Shown piece by piece: positions 23,131 through 35,229 of a stretch of 64,000 nucleotides of DNA; position 1 is the first letter of the stretch; every line of letters starts with the position of its first letter. The position numbers and the translations under genes are program-made. The notes beneath the pieces are model-generated. The model made no database searches and was not told the DNA's origin. It saw only the letters and a list, made by a program, of their open reading frames with translations. This DNA comes from Struthio camelus (taxonomy: Eukaryota; Chordata; Aves; Struthioniformes; Struthionidae): positions 432,001-496,000 of the forward strand of contig NC_090967.1 in NCBI RefSeq assembly GCF_040807025.1, given 5' to 3'.

Positions 23131-24246
23131 CAATTAGGCTCCAATTAATCGGGGCAGGGAGGCGGGAGGGCGCCAGCCCCCGGCCCCCCGCGCCGGCCGC
23201 CTTTTGTTGGCGCTTGAAAGGCCGAAGCGGGCCGGGGGCGCCCCGGCGGCCGCCCGCCCCGTTGGGGCCGCCCCGGCGGCGCCGGCCCCGCTCGGCCTCT
23301 CCAATTACGGCCTGTGAAAGCCGCGGCCCCCATTCAGCGCGTCCCTTCCCCCGGATCAAACCCCATTACTTCCGCGGCCCTTGCTTCATTATCTCCCCGC
23401 CGGAGCGCGCCTCTCGCCGCGGCCCGTCAAGCTCAGCCCGGGGCCCATTAGCCGGGCTGGCGAGCGGGGGGGAGCATCGATTATGCGTTTAATGGGTTGT
23501 TAAGGGTTTAATTGTCACTAACGAGGCGGACGGCCCCAGCAGCCGGGTCTGACCGGGGTCAGCGGCCTGCCGGAGCCGGGGGGACGGGCTGCCGAGCCCC
23601 CTCCCGGCGCGGCCTCCCGTCCCTGGGTGCCAAGCCGGAAAACTGCGGGGAAACGTTTCCTTTTGGTCCGGTACAGGTCGCTGTCTCGCCTGCTTCGCCC
23701 CCACCCCAGCAAAGCCCCTTGGCCCCCAAGGGTGGCAGGACGGTGCCGGCCCGGGGTTGAAGGCTGAGCCCGGCCACGCTTCCGCTCCGTCGGGGCCGCG
23801 CCGGCACCGCCGCCCCCGCTCCGGGCGGCTGCCCGGCCCGGGACAGGCACGGCCGGGGCGGCGGGCAAGCGGCACGGGGCTGGTGGCCGCCGCTGTCCGG
23901 CCGCGGGGCCAGGGAGGAGGGTTTGGGGCGGCGGGCAGAGGGGGGACGCCCCGGGGACGCGGCACATCCGCCCCCGCCGGGCAGGGCAGGACGGGGAGCC
24001 CTCGGGGAGCACCAGCCGCGGGCCGCCCGGCCGAGGACCGCCCCGTGGGGACGCCGTGGGGACAGCCCAGCCCGCAGCCCGGCGCCCCCCCCGCTCCTCC
24101 TCCTCCTCCCCCCCCGGGGTGCGTTTCGGGGACGCGGGGGCCGTTTCCTGCCGCTCCAGCTGGGTCTCTCCGCCATTCGGTGTAATTACGGCGGCTTTGG
24201 GCGTCCGGCATGTGGCCTGGCAGGCGCCGCTGGAGAGCAATTAGGG
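23131..24246. promoter_or_regulatory. cluster of TAATTA/CCAATTA homeodomain-type sites
   Basis: In strongly GC-rich DNA, AT-core motifs recur: CAATTA 23131-23136, CCAATTAATC 23141-23150, CCAATTAC 23301-23308, TTTAATGGG and TTTAATTGTC around 23488-23516, TAATTA 24183-24188, and CAATTAGGG 24238-24246. Such embedded islands are typical of conserved developmental enhancers. RAX2 is the nearest developmental gene. Confidence 0.45.
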
Positions 24247-24719
24247 AGGGCAGGCCCCCCGGCGGCCCCCTGCGCTTCCCCAGAGTGATGGGAGCCCAGA
24301 TTCCCCCTGACAAGCAGCCGGGGAGGCGGCAGCGGCACCGCACCAGCCCCAGCCCAGGGCCCGGCCCGGCTGGGCCAGGCGCGCGATATGGACGGCGCAC
24401 CACGGACGGCAGCGGTGCAGCGGGGTGGGCAGAGCGTGGGCGAGAGGAGCCCGGCGGCGGGCGCGCTCGCGGCCGGGCATCGCAGGGCGGCCCCGGTGCT
24501 GGCCGCTGCCCGGGCGCCCCGGCAGTGGCCCCAGCGGGTCCCCGCCGCCGGGCAGCTGGCCGGCAGCTGGCACCCGAGGCAGCGAGCGCCCCAGGACGGC
24601 TCTTCCCATCTCCGCCGGGATGCAAAGCGGAGACAAGGGAAAGTCGATTTCCCATGAAAGCTCCTTTCCGCCGCCCGGCTCCCGGACCGTGGCCCGGCCC
24701 AAGGCATTGCAGCTGCAGC

Positions 24720-25020
24720 CAAAGCAGCATCCTAATGACAGCGCCGCTAATGAGCGGCTGTTGCCGCTACAGCATCATGGGTCAACTGGCAGGACCCGAC
24801 TCCGGAGCACGCAGCAGCGATTCAAGTTATCTCTTTACTCAGGATACAACCATCTTCTCTGTGCTGTTTGATCTACCTGCACAACCGACATCACGCCCCG
24901 ACACAGCTAAAAAAAAATACCCCTCGAGTATTCCCTACGAAACTAGAGCTTTTCTGTTTGTTTTTGTTGAAATCTGCAGCATAAAAAAAATTAATAATAA
25001 AGGGAAAGGGAAGGGCTGCA
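24720..25020. promoter_or_regulatory. AT-rich island downstream of RAX2
   Basis: TAATGA-type motifs at 24733 and 24748 are followed by a run of AT-rich sequence inside GC-rich surroundings. It may be a RAX2 3' enhancer or part of its 3'UTR. No coding potential was recognised. Confidence 0.3.
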
Positions 25021-25576
25021 TGGGAAGGAAATGCCTTCGCTCCCATGGGCCCGGGAGGGCACCGGGGGCTCCAGAGCTGCTGGGAGCCCCAGGTTTGGGT
25101 CCTGCCTGGCCCCACTTCCCAGGCACAGGTTGGGGGCGGCCTGAGCCAGACCTGAGCTGTCCCCTCTGTCCAGGGGCGGTGGTGGCCGAGGGGACATTCA
25201 GATGGAAGATCTGAAGGATCCACGGCTGAGGATGGCGCCTCGGCTCTGGCTGCTTTACACATCTGCAAATGTGGTCCAACGTGGCGCAGCTTGGAGGGGA
25301 CACAGAGGGGCTTTGGGAGGCTGCCAGCGTGCTCGCCCGCAGCCGGGAGCTCACCAGCACCCTGGTTTGCTTCCTTACCACTGCCGGTGATGGCTCAAAT
25401 GGGAGGTGCAGATGTGGCCAACATCTCTGCCCCCGGCACTGCCCTGTGCGCCAGCATCATGACCAGGAGCATCCTGGTGTCACCCTCCTCATCCACCCTG
25501 AGGATCGCCCGTGCTGGGGCCAAACCAGGCACTGGGGGCAGGAGCCAGGGGGATGTGGGGAGGAGGGGAGCGTTCA

Positions 25577-28500
25577 TCAAATGGGCTGCCAGGTTTTGTC
25601 AATGGTCTGAATGTGCTCCTTGGCTTTCATGCGCAGCGAGGCGATGCTGGAGCTCCTCTGGTCAACATCCTCCAGTGGGTACTTGTCCACAAAGGTGGTG
25701 CTGCACTGGTAGGCAGCGGGGGCCATGGGCTGCATGCTCTGCGCCATTGGCGGAGGGGTGTTGAGGAAGGAGTGCCCACCATAGGGGGGCTGCAAGGCCT
25801 GGGGGGCGCCCATGAAGCCGGGGATGCTGTGCACCGTGGTGGCGCTGGAGATAGGTGACGTCAGCCATGGGTCCAGTGGGAGGGAGTTGCTCATGGGGCC
25901 GACGTTGGCTGTCATGGGGGGCCGGTTGAAGGACAGCATGGGGGTGTCATGGAGCTTCATTGAACTGGCCTCCATCTTCTCCTGCCGCCTCCACTTGGCT
26001 CTCCTGTTCTGGAACCAGACCTGCACAGGGAGAGGTGAGACAGTGACCTTGCAGAGACCACACTGTGCCCAGCGTGTCCCACACGGGATGTCACACACAG
26101 CATGCCCATGCAGGGTGCCCCAGGCAGAGTGCCCTGTGTACTGTGCCCACATGGGCGTCCCATGCAGGGTGCCCATGAGCTGTGTCCCACACGGGATGTC
26201 ACATGCAGGTTGTCTCATGAGCTAAGTCCCATGCAAGGTGTCCCATGCAGGGTGTCCATGAGCTATATCACAGGCAGGGTGTCACATGCAGGGTGTCCCA
26301 CATGGAGAGCCCTGTGTGCTGTGTCCTATGCAGGGTGCCCCACGTAGGGTGTCCCATGCGCTGTGCCAGACATGCGGTGCTCCATGGAGGGTGCCTCAGG
26401 AGAGGTGCCCCATGTGCTGTGCCCCACGCAGGCTACCTGTGTGCTGTGTTGCCGACGGGGTGCCCCCCACGGCTCCAGCAATCCTGGGGACGCCATGTGC
26501 CTCTGTTAAACCTCTCCCATGAACCCCAGAAATATAACTGCACGTGTTGAAACGTGAGAGGTGTCACCCAGGCAGCCTTTGCGCCCACTGCTCTGCGTGG
26601 ACCCTCTCACAGACCGAGGAACCGGCCCAGACAGTTGTTATAACGTTACTTAGCCTTCAAAAGCCCCTTGGTAAGAGTTTGTTTTAATGAGCTAGCCCGG
26701 GGCAAAGATCCCTGAGGGATCCCCATTTCTGAGGGCAGAAGAGCAGAGAGATGGGACGGAGAGAGCTAGAGCCAGCACCCAAAAAGCCACATGGGGACAC
26801 CAGCGGGATGCACATGAGTGGGTTTTGCTGGTCACTGTGTCCCCAAAGCCCACAGCAGCACAGGGCTTGGTGCTGAGGAGGAGCAGGGCAGTGTGAGAGG
26901 TCTCCTCCACCCTGTCTGGCAAAGCAGAGACAATAAATATTAACTACTGGGCTGAGAAGGGGGGAGCTGTCTCCTACAGATCGGTCACAGTTGCTCATGG
27001 ATACTGGAATATACTGGTGCAAACTGCTTGTTGCTTAGATGGCTCCATGGAGATGTCCCTCTCAACTGACCCTCCCAGACAAAGACCACATCATCTTGGC
27101 ATTTTCTGACCTGTGCAAAAAAGGATGAAGTTGAGGCCTGGGACACTCAAATCACTTGTAAGGAGATCAGTTCTTGTCTCTCCCGGTTATTTTGACACTT
27201 GTGATTCTTCCATTTTCTTTCCATTTTCCTTCAATTTGCTTGCTATCCTTTGTCCGTCTGACCTGAATACCACAACCTCCTCTGGCTCTGCGTGCACCTA
27301 CCTGCCTGTCCTCCTCCTTATGACTTCCTATCCAGTGGCAGGAGGGATCAGGGACTTTCTGACCGTCCTCCCCTGTGTCACCTAGACACAGGTGGCCAAA
27401 GCAGAACTGGCAGGCAAGTGAAAACTGAAGAGATGCCTTGTCCTCTCAGTTTGCTCAGGATACATTTCTGTCAGCTTGGATGGGGCCATCTCTACCCTGC
27501 AGTGCTTCCCAGGACAGACCTGCAGCCGGGAACCATGCGATGGTCATCATGGATGCCAGCAGGGCTCGGACATCGCTGCTGCGTGGATCCAGCCTTGGGG
27601 ACAGCTCTGGTGGCAGGGACAGCTCAGCACCAGCCGACCTGCAGCTGTTTGTGCCCAGGTTGCACTGGTGGGACCTGGCCCCAAGGACACTGAGCCTGGA
27701 GCTGATCCGACTGAAAACCGACTTGATTAAAAAAGGACACACTTGCACTCGGAGTGGTTCCCCGACCTGACTTGTCATCTGGCTCTGGGAGCACTGGGAC
27801 CAGCACAGAGGAGAGAGGGGATGTCCAGAGATAGTCAGATCACGAGGAACTGTAAATCCCTGCCTGCACTGACAGCAGGACCTTCTTCTGAATGAGCCTT
27901 GTACCTAGAAGCTTTATCCTGAAGCCCAGGAAAAAAAAAGAAACATTTCCAACCTTTACAAACGTTCCATATTCCGGGAACTGTCACACTCCAGAATGTC
28001 TAAAATGCCCAAATCTTTGAGGTTCTTTGCTTGCCCGCCCTAAAGACCTGAAAGAGATCACGAGTGGCTGGAGTTTGGCTGCTTTCCCACGATATCAGCC
28101 AGACTGATTAAAAACAACTACCCAGCAGGACCTGCCCTCCCCTAAAGCCATAGGCACTGCAGCAGCTCTGCTCCAAGACCCTGAAAATCCTAAATCCATG
28201 AAACCCTAAGAGCCTCCACACACTGAACCCTTCTCCAATGGAGAGCAAGGCTTCCTCCAAGCAGGAAACCTGGATCCAACCCTGCTTTCCCACGGTGTCA
28301 CCCTCTCTTGTGTGTCACCAGGGGCTGCAAGCAATGAGGCACCGCATGGGCCCTGCCTGGATGTCACTAGCCAGCCAACGAGGCTCCCCTGCGGTGGCTT
28401 AACATCTCCCCAGCCTGCACAGCCGCCGTCCCAGCAGTGAGCTCTCCCCCTTGTGCTATGTCTTGTAGGAAAAATGTACTAGGGAAAACTACGGGAGCAA

Positions 28501-29932
28501 AGCTGAGACCTTTTTTTCCCCCTCAGTCCCACTGCCTCCCTGCAGACCCTGGACATGCTCCTTCCTTTCTCTGCCACCATTTCTCTGCCTGTAAAATGGC
28601 AATAAGGCTGTGCAGGCTGTCTAGTGACTGGCTGAACTGGAGAGTCCTTCGCGCAGTGTATGTGTGCTGATAATTAGCTCTCCCTGTTTAATTAGGGTGT
28701 TTCCAGAGGAGAGAGGTGCTGTCTGGCTCCACTTTGGTGGAGGCCAAGCCGCCTGCCCTGAGCCTTCACCAGGCCCATGGCAGCGCCGACCTGTCCAGCC
28801 AAATCTCTGCTCTTCTCTCCCATCCTGAGACCTCACACGTGGGGGTAGGACCATCTCCCTAATGCATGGCCTATGCGGGGCAAGCGTCTGCATTGCTCCA
28901 CAGCCATCCTGGAGCAGAAGAGGGGGCTGGACCCCCACAGGCCCACGGCCAAGCCCTGGAGGTGGCCCTGCTCTGAGCACATGCAGCCCTGGCCGTGCTT
29001 GGTCCACACGGGACCAGCTGCAAAGCTCAGCAGCCCCATTGCGGCCAAGATCTTGGCAGTTTCTTCAAATCATCAATTTAACATGGTTTTCATTTTTGGT
29101 GCTAAACTAACCCATGATCTTGCTCTGCCACCCCAGAGCTGGTTGCATTTCAGCACTGAATTATTTTAGTCTCCCAGGACTGCAGCCCCATAGCTTTTAT
29201 AGACTGGCTCTGCAAAAGCAGCCTGCAGGACACCAAATGTTAAAGTGCCATTATTAGGACTGGGTAAAATACTTCACAGGCCTCCTTGAACGGAGGCAGC
29301 TGGTAAAATTCCTAGGAAAACTCTGAGCCAAAACGCAAAGAAGTTTTGTCCTTAAAAGCAGGAGATGGGAAACGGAAAGCCAAGCTTTGGGAATTTTTTT
29401 GGTCTTTCCTCTGCTTTTCCACCACTTGGAGCAGTGAAACCATCCCTTTCACCCAGGCGGCTAGGTGAGGAGGAAGCTGGAGACGTGACTCCCTCTTCAA
29501 GAAAGGGGGAAACTGAGGCACAGCGCGAGGCCACGGTGGTAGAGCTGGGAGCAGAGCAAAGCTCTCCTGAGCCCAGGTGGGTCCCTCGGCCACCCCCTGC
29601 CACTGAGCAGGGCCAGACTTAACCTGGCACAGATGTGCCGCACACCGGCCGTGCTGACCCCGCCGAGAGGCGCCGGGTGCCCTCCCTACCTGCACGCGGA
29701 CCTCCGGCAGGTTGACCTTCATGGCCAGCTCTTCCCGGCTGTAGACGTCGGGGTAGTGGGACTTCTCGAAAGCTCGCTCCAGCTCATGCAGCTGGTAGGT
29801 GGTGAAGGTGGTGCGGTTCCTGCGGTGCTTCTTCTTGGGCTGCTCCTCCTCGGCGGCGCCCGGCGGCGTGCCCTCGCCGTCCCCCGGCTTCCGCAGCTCG
29901 CCCAGCTCCCCCTCGCACTTATTCAGGAACAT
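25577..29932 (-). CDS. RAX2: RAX2 retinal homeobox transcription factor, complete
   Basis: Paired-like homeodomain factor needed for photoreceptor gene expression. Coding exons 29932-29690 and 26020-25577 give 229 codons (228 aa). The ATG follows an acceptor (CCTTTGCAG, exon start 29940), so a non-coding first exon lies upstream. The start [12 protein letters not shown] resembles the MFL start of human RAX2. The homeodomain (about 36-95) includes [19 protein letters not shown], and recognition helix [15 protein letters not shown] with Gln50. The intron falls between Q and V of VRVQ|VWFQ, the conserved site. An OAR domain ([16 protein letters not shown]) lies near the C-terminus, which ends in TWQPI. 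The middle has the proline-rich RAX-type segment. Intron 2 (26021-29689) holds a minisatellite and MIR-like fragments. Orientation and neighbours match human 19p13.3. Confidence 0.95.
26080..26470. repeat. minisatellite in RAX2 intron
   Basis: Irregular tandem units built on CATGCAGGGTGTCCCA and GTGCTGTGYCCCA, about 0.4 kb long. It begins about 60 bases inside the intron from the last exon. Confidence 0.85.
28575..28607 (+). repeat. MIR-like SINE remnant in RAX2 intron
   Basis: TTTCTCTGCCTGTAAAATGG followed by CAATAA resembles the MIR segment TTTCCTCATCTGTAAAATGG. About 0.9 kb away, at 29507-29522, is the GGGGAAACTGAGGCAC word in the opposite orientation. Confidence 0.3.
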
Positions 29933-30249
29933 GTCGGCACCTGCAAAGGGGACGGCGGGGTCAGCCGGGCCGCTCGGCACGGGTGGCATCGCCCCCCCCA
30001 GCCCGGGCTACCCCAACCCCGGGGCGAAGCGGCGCTGGAGCTGGACGTTTGCGGACCAAATTTTGCTTTCGCCTCTCCCCATGTCGAGTCCTGGCGGTGA
30101 TGCCCAGCCTGGAGCTGCCGTCAGCCCGGGGACCCCGTCCCGCTGCGGCGCCGCCGCGAGCCCCAGGACCCGCTGCTGCACCCCGGGCAGCGCTGCGCCC
30201 TGGCGCCCGGCGAGGCCCCCGCGGGGCCGGCAAGAACTGGTGCAGAAAC

Positions 30250-30305
30250 GGGGCGCCCAGCCCCTCCGCGCCGGCTCTTTATTCGGTTATGCAAAGGCCT
30301 AATCC
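30250..30305 (-). promoter_or_regulatory. RAX2: candidate RAX2 proximal promoter
   Basis: On the - strand GGATTA (30305-30300, an OTX/CRX-type site) is followed by TTTGCATAA and an AATAAA TATA-like element (30283-30278). Transcription would start near 30250, some 310 bases before the first coding-exon acceptor. The donor of the leader exon was not found, so this is tentative. Confidence 0.3.
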
Positions 30306-30309
30306 TCTC

Positions 30310-31500
30310 TCCTGCCACCACACTTATCCCAGGGCGGCCCGGGGTGGCGTTACCCAAGCGGATTTACGCGGGCAGCGCTGCCCAGTGGGTCGCGCGGTGC
30401 CGGGGCTCGCCGGCGCGGGGCGGCGGGGCACCCCGAGGGGAGGTGTGGGCAGGGCGCTGCCGTGGGTCCCGTTGGCGCCCGGCGCCCCGCACCAACCCCA
30501 CGGCGACACAGGGCTGCTGGAGGGGCCGGCAGCTCTGGGAAGGCTGCCGGAGCGAGGGCTGCCGGCCCGGCCTCCGCCGCGGCGCGCTGTGACGCTGCAG
30601 CCCTGCCTGAGCGCCTCGGCTGGCAACGTTGGCTTTTCCACCTGCATTTTCCATAGCGGTGTTTCCCAAGCTCTTCCTCAAAAAAGGCACTGGAGCACAT
30701 GGGATTAGAAGAAATAATGCTACAAATGCCAAGAGGATAATGCACCAAGTCAAAGCTTAAAAAAGAAAAAAAAATTGTATTTCACCTAAAACCTCCATGG
30801 GATTTTATTAAACCACTGACTCTGAAAAATCACTGCAAACATGTCTCTGTACTGGCGTGAACGTGAACCAATGTGAAGTTGCCTTCCTCTTTCCAGCCCC
30901 AAGACTCTCCCTCTCTCTTCCCAATGGGCCTTGACCCATTGACACGGTTGGGGGGGGCCCTCGGCGATGCCTGTGCCGAGCAACAAGATGTCGCAGGGCA
31001 AATAAGGCTGCTATTAAACTCATTTCTTCCCATAGCAGTGGTTCGGGGGTCCTTTTTTAAAACATGAATGCAAATCTTGAAATGACTCTAAAGCATCAAC
31101 CCCCAAACCCAAGTACCAGGAGGAATTGGTGTCATCCCCCGGCGCTTGACCCAAAGCGTGGGGACGGAGACACCTGGAGCGACGCGCCGCCAACACCGCA
31201 GCTCCGTCCCCCAGCTAATAACCTTTTTCTGCACGTTTATAAGCGTTTTCAACCCTTGCAATGTTTCATCTTTAAGCTTTTTATCCAGTATCTGAAATCT
31301 TTCTGCAGTATTTGCCAGGGATTAAGGGCCCCTTTCTATCGCGGGGATCTAGTCAAACATGGAAATCAGGCAGAAATACATAATCCTGGGGCATTTCTGC
31401 TGAGAGAAAGGTGCTTGCAGCAGAGCTGGCTGCTTTGCCTGTTTGCAGAGATCCCTTGGCAGAAACCTTGGGAAAAATGCAGCTCCCACCAACCGAGCAT
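30310..31500. other. region upstream of RAX2
   Basis: GC-rich to 30.6 kb, then mixed. No exon was recognised. AT-rich patches lie at 30.70-30.80 and 31.20-31.33 kb. Confidence 0.4.
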
Positions 31501-31509
31501 GGAGCTGGG

Positions 31510-32895
31510 GTGCACGTGCGCGCTGTGCACGTTTAGCGCAGTGTGCCGTGCGTGTGCGGTGGATGTTGTACGTGTAGAGCTGTGCGCAGTATGCAGCACA
31601 TCCGTGTAAGCATGTGTCGGACGCCGTGTGCACCTGGTTTGTGCTTGTGCACTGCACCATGTGAGCGCGGCAGAGGTACGCAGTGTATGTAGTTTGTGTG
31701 TGTGTGTGTGTGCGCGCGCGCGCGTGCACACGTGTGCAGTGCAGCTTGCGCCAGGGGTATGCACTGTGTGCAGTGTGTGTGGGACATGTGTGCAGTGCAC
31801 AGCGTGTGTGTAGTGTCTGCGTGCAATGCGCGCATGCAGTGGTGCATGCATAGTACAGTGTGTGCATGTGCAGTGTGTTCGCAACGTGCGCACCGTGTGT
31901 GCGTAGGGTGGGTTCACTATGCGCAGCACCTGTGTGTGCACAGTTTGCGTCGCATGCAGTGCATGTGCAGTCTGTGTGTATTGTGTGTGTGCACAGTGTA
32001 CAATATCTGTATGTATGCAGTGCCTGCAGTGTCTTTGTGGTGAGTGTGTGCAGTGGCACAGCACATGTGCAGTGTCTGTGCACACGACTGCAGTACGTGC
32101 AGTCCACATTGCTTGCATGTGTAGGTGCGCAGTGTTTGTATGGCATATAAAGTGTGCGCACACTGCCTGTGTGCAGTGCCCAGCCTGTCTGCAGCATGCA
32201 CAGTGTATGTACACTGTGTGCACTCCCTACAGTGCCTGCATGTGCTGTGCCTACAACACACTCAGTTTGGGCACAGTGCTTGTCTGCAGTGCCCAGTGTT
32301 TCCAGTATTGTCTGCACACTGTGTGCAGTGTGTAGAGTGCAGCGTGCAGTGTTTACATAGTGTGCACATTACATGCAGTATGTGCCCAGTGTGTAGTGCC
32401 CAGTGTTTGCAGCATGCGCAGTGTGTGCGCAATGCTTGTGTGTGCAGCATGGACAGTGTGTGCAGTGTTGTGCAGCATGTGTGCTGTGTCTGTGTGCAGT
32501 GTGTGCAGCGCGTACAAGGCATGTGTAGTCTCTGCACAGTGTGCACTCAGTGTTTGTTTGCGCAGTGTGTCCAGTGCTTGTGCGGTGTGAGTGGGTGTGC
32601 GCAGTGTGTGGGGGGCACAGTGTTTGCAGCATGTGCTTGTGCAGCATCTGTGCATGCAGCGCATTCAGTGCGTGTGCAGTGTCTGTGTCTGCAGTGTCTG
32701 CAGCTGTCTGTGTGCAGTGCGCGTCATGCACAGTGTGCAGCAGCACGTGCACTTGCAGTGTTGGTGCGCGCAGCGCTTGCGGTGTGTGCACAGTGGCTGT
32801 GTGTGCAGTGCCTGTGCAGCGTGTGTGCTCGTGCACTGCAGCGGCTGTGTGCGCAGTGTGGGTGTGCAGCGTCTGTGCATGCAGGGGGGGCAGTG
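31510..32895. repeat. degenerate TGTGCAGTG-type array
   Basis: About 1.4 kb of (TG/CA)-rich satellite-like sequence built from TGTGCAGTGT and GTGCCTGCAGTG variants. It includes a 44-base perfect purine/pyrimidine alternation at 31695-31738. Open frames here (Cys/Val-rich or His/Thr/Cys-rich) are repeat artefacts. Confidence 0.9.
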
Positions 32896-33104
32896 GGGGC
32901 CGATGCCGCTCTTGCTCACCCTCTTCACATTGGTGCAGCGCAGCATCTGCAAGGGAAGGGAGAGAAGCGAGAGGGAGTGTGAGCCGCAAGCGCCCAGCCC
33001 AGGGACCCCCCCCCACCGCTGCCCGGCCCCCACCGGGGTCCCACGTCCTCCCTCGCCGGCGATGCCCCAGGGCCGGGCACGGGTGGGGGGTTCCGGAGAA
33101 GAGC

Positions 33105-33610
33105 AAGGTGGGGCAAAAAGGGGGGGGAGAAGGGGGCAACGTGGCGGGGGAGAGGGGTGAGATGGGGGAATGGGGGGTGAGATGGGGCGACAGGGGGATG
33201 GGGTGAGACAGGGCAATGGGGGGATGGAGGTGAGATGGGGAAATGAGGGCAGGGATGAGATGGGGTAACGGGGGGGCAGGGCACGACGGGGCAATGGGGC
33301 AGGGAGGGCGAGATGGGGCAGCTGGGAATGGGGTGAAACAGGGCAAAGCGGGCACAGGGATGAGACGGGCAGTTGGGTGGACGGGGCTGGCCAGGGCAAC
33401 GGGGGGGCAAAGGGGTGAGATGGGGAAATGGGATGGGGATGAGACAGGGCAATGTGGGGACGGGGGGGGGGTGAGACGGGGCGACGGGGGGCACAGGGGC
33501 GAGACAGGGCAATCGGGAGACGGGGGTGAAATGGGGTGATGGGGATGAGATGGTGCAATCGGGTGTCGGGGCGAGACGCGGCAATGGGGGGGAAGGGGCG
33601 AGATGCGGCC
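33105..33610. repeat. GAGATGGGGCAATGGGG-type minisatellite
   Basis: Tandem purine-rich units of about 20-35 bases with GAGAYGGGGCRAYGGGG cores, about 0.5 kb long. It gives long spurious Pro-rich frames on the - strand. Confidence 0.9.
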
Positions 33611-34354
33611 GTGGGGGACGGCCCCAGGGCCAGGGCCCTCGGCCGAGATGCAGGGCCAGGGCATGCACACGGCGAGTCTGCCTGAAAGCAAAGGAGGCCA
33701 AAAAAACACCCAGAAAGAAGAGACGAACTAATCCCTGGAGTGGGAACAGGAATCAAGGGAATTAAACGAATAATGGAAAAATAATGAAGCCAAAAATAAA
33801 GAAGCAGGAGCAATAAAAACAGAAAGTAAGAGAAGGAACTCAGTGCCGAGCAGGGCAGACGCACACAACGCTGCCGGAAAGGGTCGACCCTCCCCGCGGG
33901 TCGAGCGCCTGCGGCCGGAGGGCGGCTCGACGCCTCCGCCACAAGGGGCCCCATCTCCCCCTCGGCTCTCGGCTAGACAGCACGCTCTTAAAAAGCCCCC
34001 CGGGACAGTCGGGTTTTCAGGACCCTCTTGTTTCCCGGCGGCAGCGGGGCGACGCCGCGGGGTCCCCGTCCCCTCGTGGGCCGGGCTCCCCTTTTTTCCG
34101 ATTTCGTCCCTCTCTGCAGACGCTCTCCATGGGAAGACGTTCGTCCCAGCAAAAATAAAAAGCCGCCCAGCCCCACAAGTGCTTATGTGAAGGGCAGGGG
34201 TGGCAGAGGGCACAAACCCCTGGGGCTTTCCCCACCGCTGCCACCAACGGCCGGTAGATGGAGGAGGTCAGGCCTGGGACGCCAGCGCCAGCCCGTCCCC
34301 GCTCCTGGGCCGCCCGCCCCCGGCTGGACCCCGAACTCTAGCAAATCGCCCTAA

Positions 34355-34800
34355 AGAGAAGAAACTGCCACTAATTCAAAGTGTCTTAGCAGTAATTCCT
34401 AGAAATTGGAAGAATTATTAAGCAGCTAATGCAATGGCAAGAGCTGATTCCCTTCCCTTTGGCAGATCTGGCATTTTCTTGTGGCCTTGGTGGCCACAGC
34501 AGCAATTTTGGAGGTTTAAGCACTTAAGCTTTAAAACTGTAGGGGAAACTGCTGAGATATAACATCTCCGGCAGATTTTCCTCTGTCCTGCTTTATTCTT
34601 GACCACACTTTTTTCCCTCTGCAGGGACTGGAGCTATTTGTTTGTCATTAAAGAACCCCAAAAAGTGAACAAACGCAGCAATGAGCCCTGGCTGAACTGT
34701 GCAAAAACCCTCTCTTTCGGGTGTGAGAAAGCAGTAAACACTGAGGAGGAATAAATAACATTATCCCTCTTTGGAGCCCGTCAGTCCCTGGCCTGGGAAC
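34355..34800. promoter_or_regulatory. AT-rich putative conserved element A
   Basis: An AT-rich, non-repetitive island within GC-rich DNA, with CTAATTCAAA, AGTAATTCC and TTATTAAGCAGCTAATGC. It has no coding potential. It is considered regulatory by composition and position between RAX2 and the complexin gene. Confidence 0.35.
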
Positions 34801-35229
34801 CCTGAGCGCACCCAGATCAGTAGGGACATCCCTGGTGCTTTAGCAAATCTATAATTTTGTGTTTTTTTGGCTTTCCAAAACAATCTTTCCTGAAGGCAAG
34901 TGAGGGAAGGGAGCCACGAGTAAGTGCCCAGCTTGGGACTTACTCGGATGAACTGTCTCTAGCAGCCGGTGGGCGAAGTGGGGAGCAGGGGCAGGTTTTG
35001 CCCTCCAGCCCCGGAGGTGACTTGAGAGGGCGCCCCGGGGTGCTGCGCTCGGTGCTGCAGGGAGCAGCACCCTCCCGGCAGGGCCAGGCTTATGGGTCAC
35101 CGCTCCGCGGCTTTCGGGGCCCCGGCGCCCGCTCCCGAGCCCCCGGCCGGGGTGGTTCCCAGCCCCCTGCAACGAGTGCGCCCCGGGGCTTCCCTGGGGA
35201 GACATGATTTCTTTTTAAGCATCTGCCCC

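Larger units (their letters stand above)
22180..25570. other. paracaspase-RAX2 intergenic region
   Basis: About 3.4 kb between convergent 3' ends. The first 0.7 kb is mixed, 22.9-24.7 kb is extremely GC-rich with embedded AT-rich homeodomain-type motifs, and 24.72-25.02 kb is again AT-rich. It includes the RAX2 3'UTR, whose polyadenylation signal I could not place. Long frames on both strands at 23.5-25.2 kb are compositional artefacts. Confidence 0.6.

Noticed and set aside
23489-24730. 413-aa - strand frame downstream of RAX2
   Set aside because: Long frames are expected in CpG-dense DNA. The product has no recognisable domain and overlaps other equally long frames.
26080-26470. CRISPR-like or RNA-gene array in the RAX2 intron
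   Set aside because: Units vary in length with no constant spacer pattern, and the context is vertebrate; it is an intronic minisatellite.
29312-29689. RAX2 frame read-through past exon 2
   Set aside because: The frame continues into the intron after a good donor at 29690/29689; homology resumes at the 26020 acceptor.
29933-29989. Upstream in-frame ATG giving a longer RAX2 N-terminus
   Set aside because: The extra codons lie across a CCTTTGCAG acceptor at 29941, and the MFL start matches the family.
31349-32317. Cys- and His-rich 'zinc-finger-like' frames
   Set aside because: The Cys and His residues come from the TGTGCA repeat unit; there is no regular finger spacing.
32369-33954. 446- and 429-aa - strand frames
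   Set aside because: They are translations of the TG/CA array and of a purine-rich minisatellite (His/Thr/Cys and Pro repeats).
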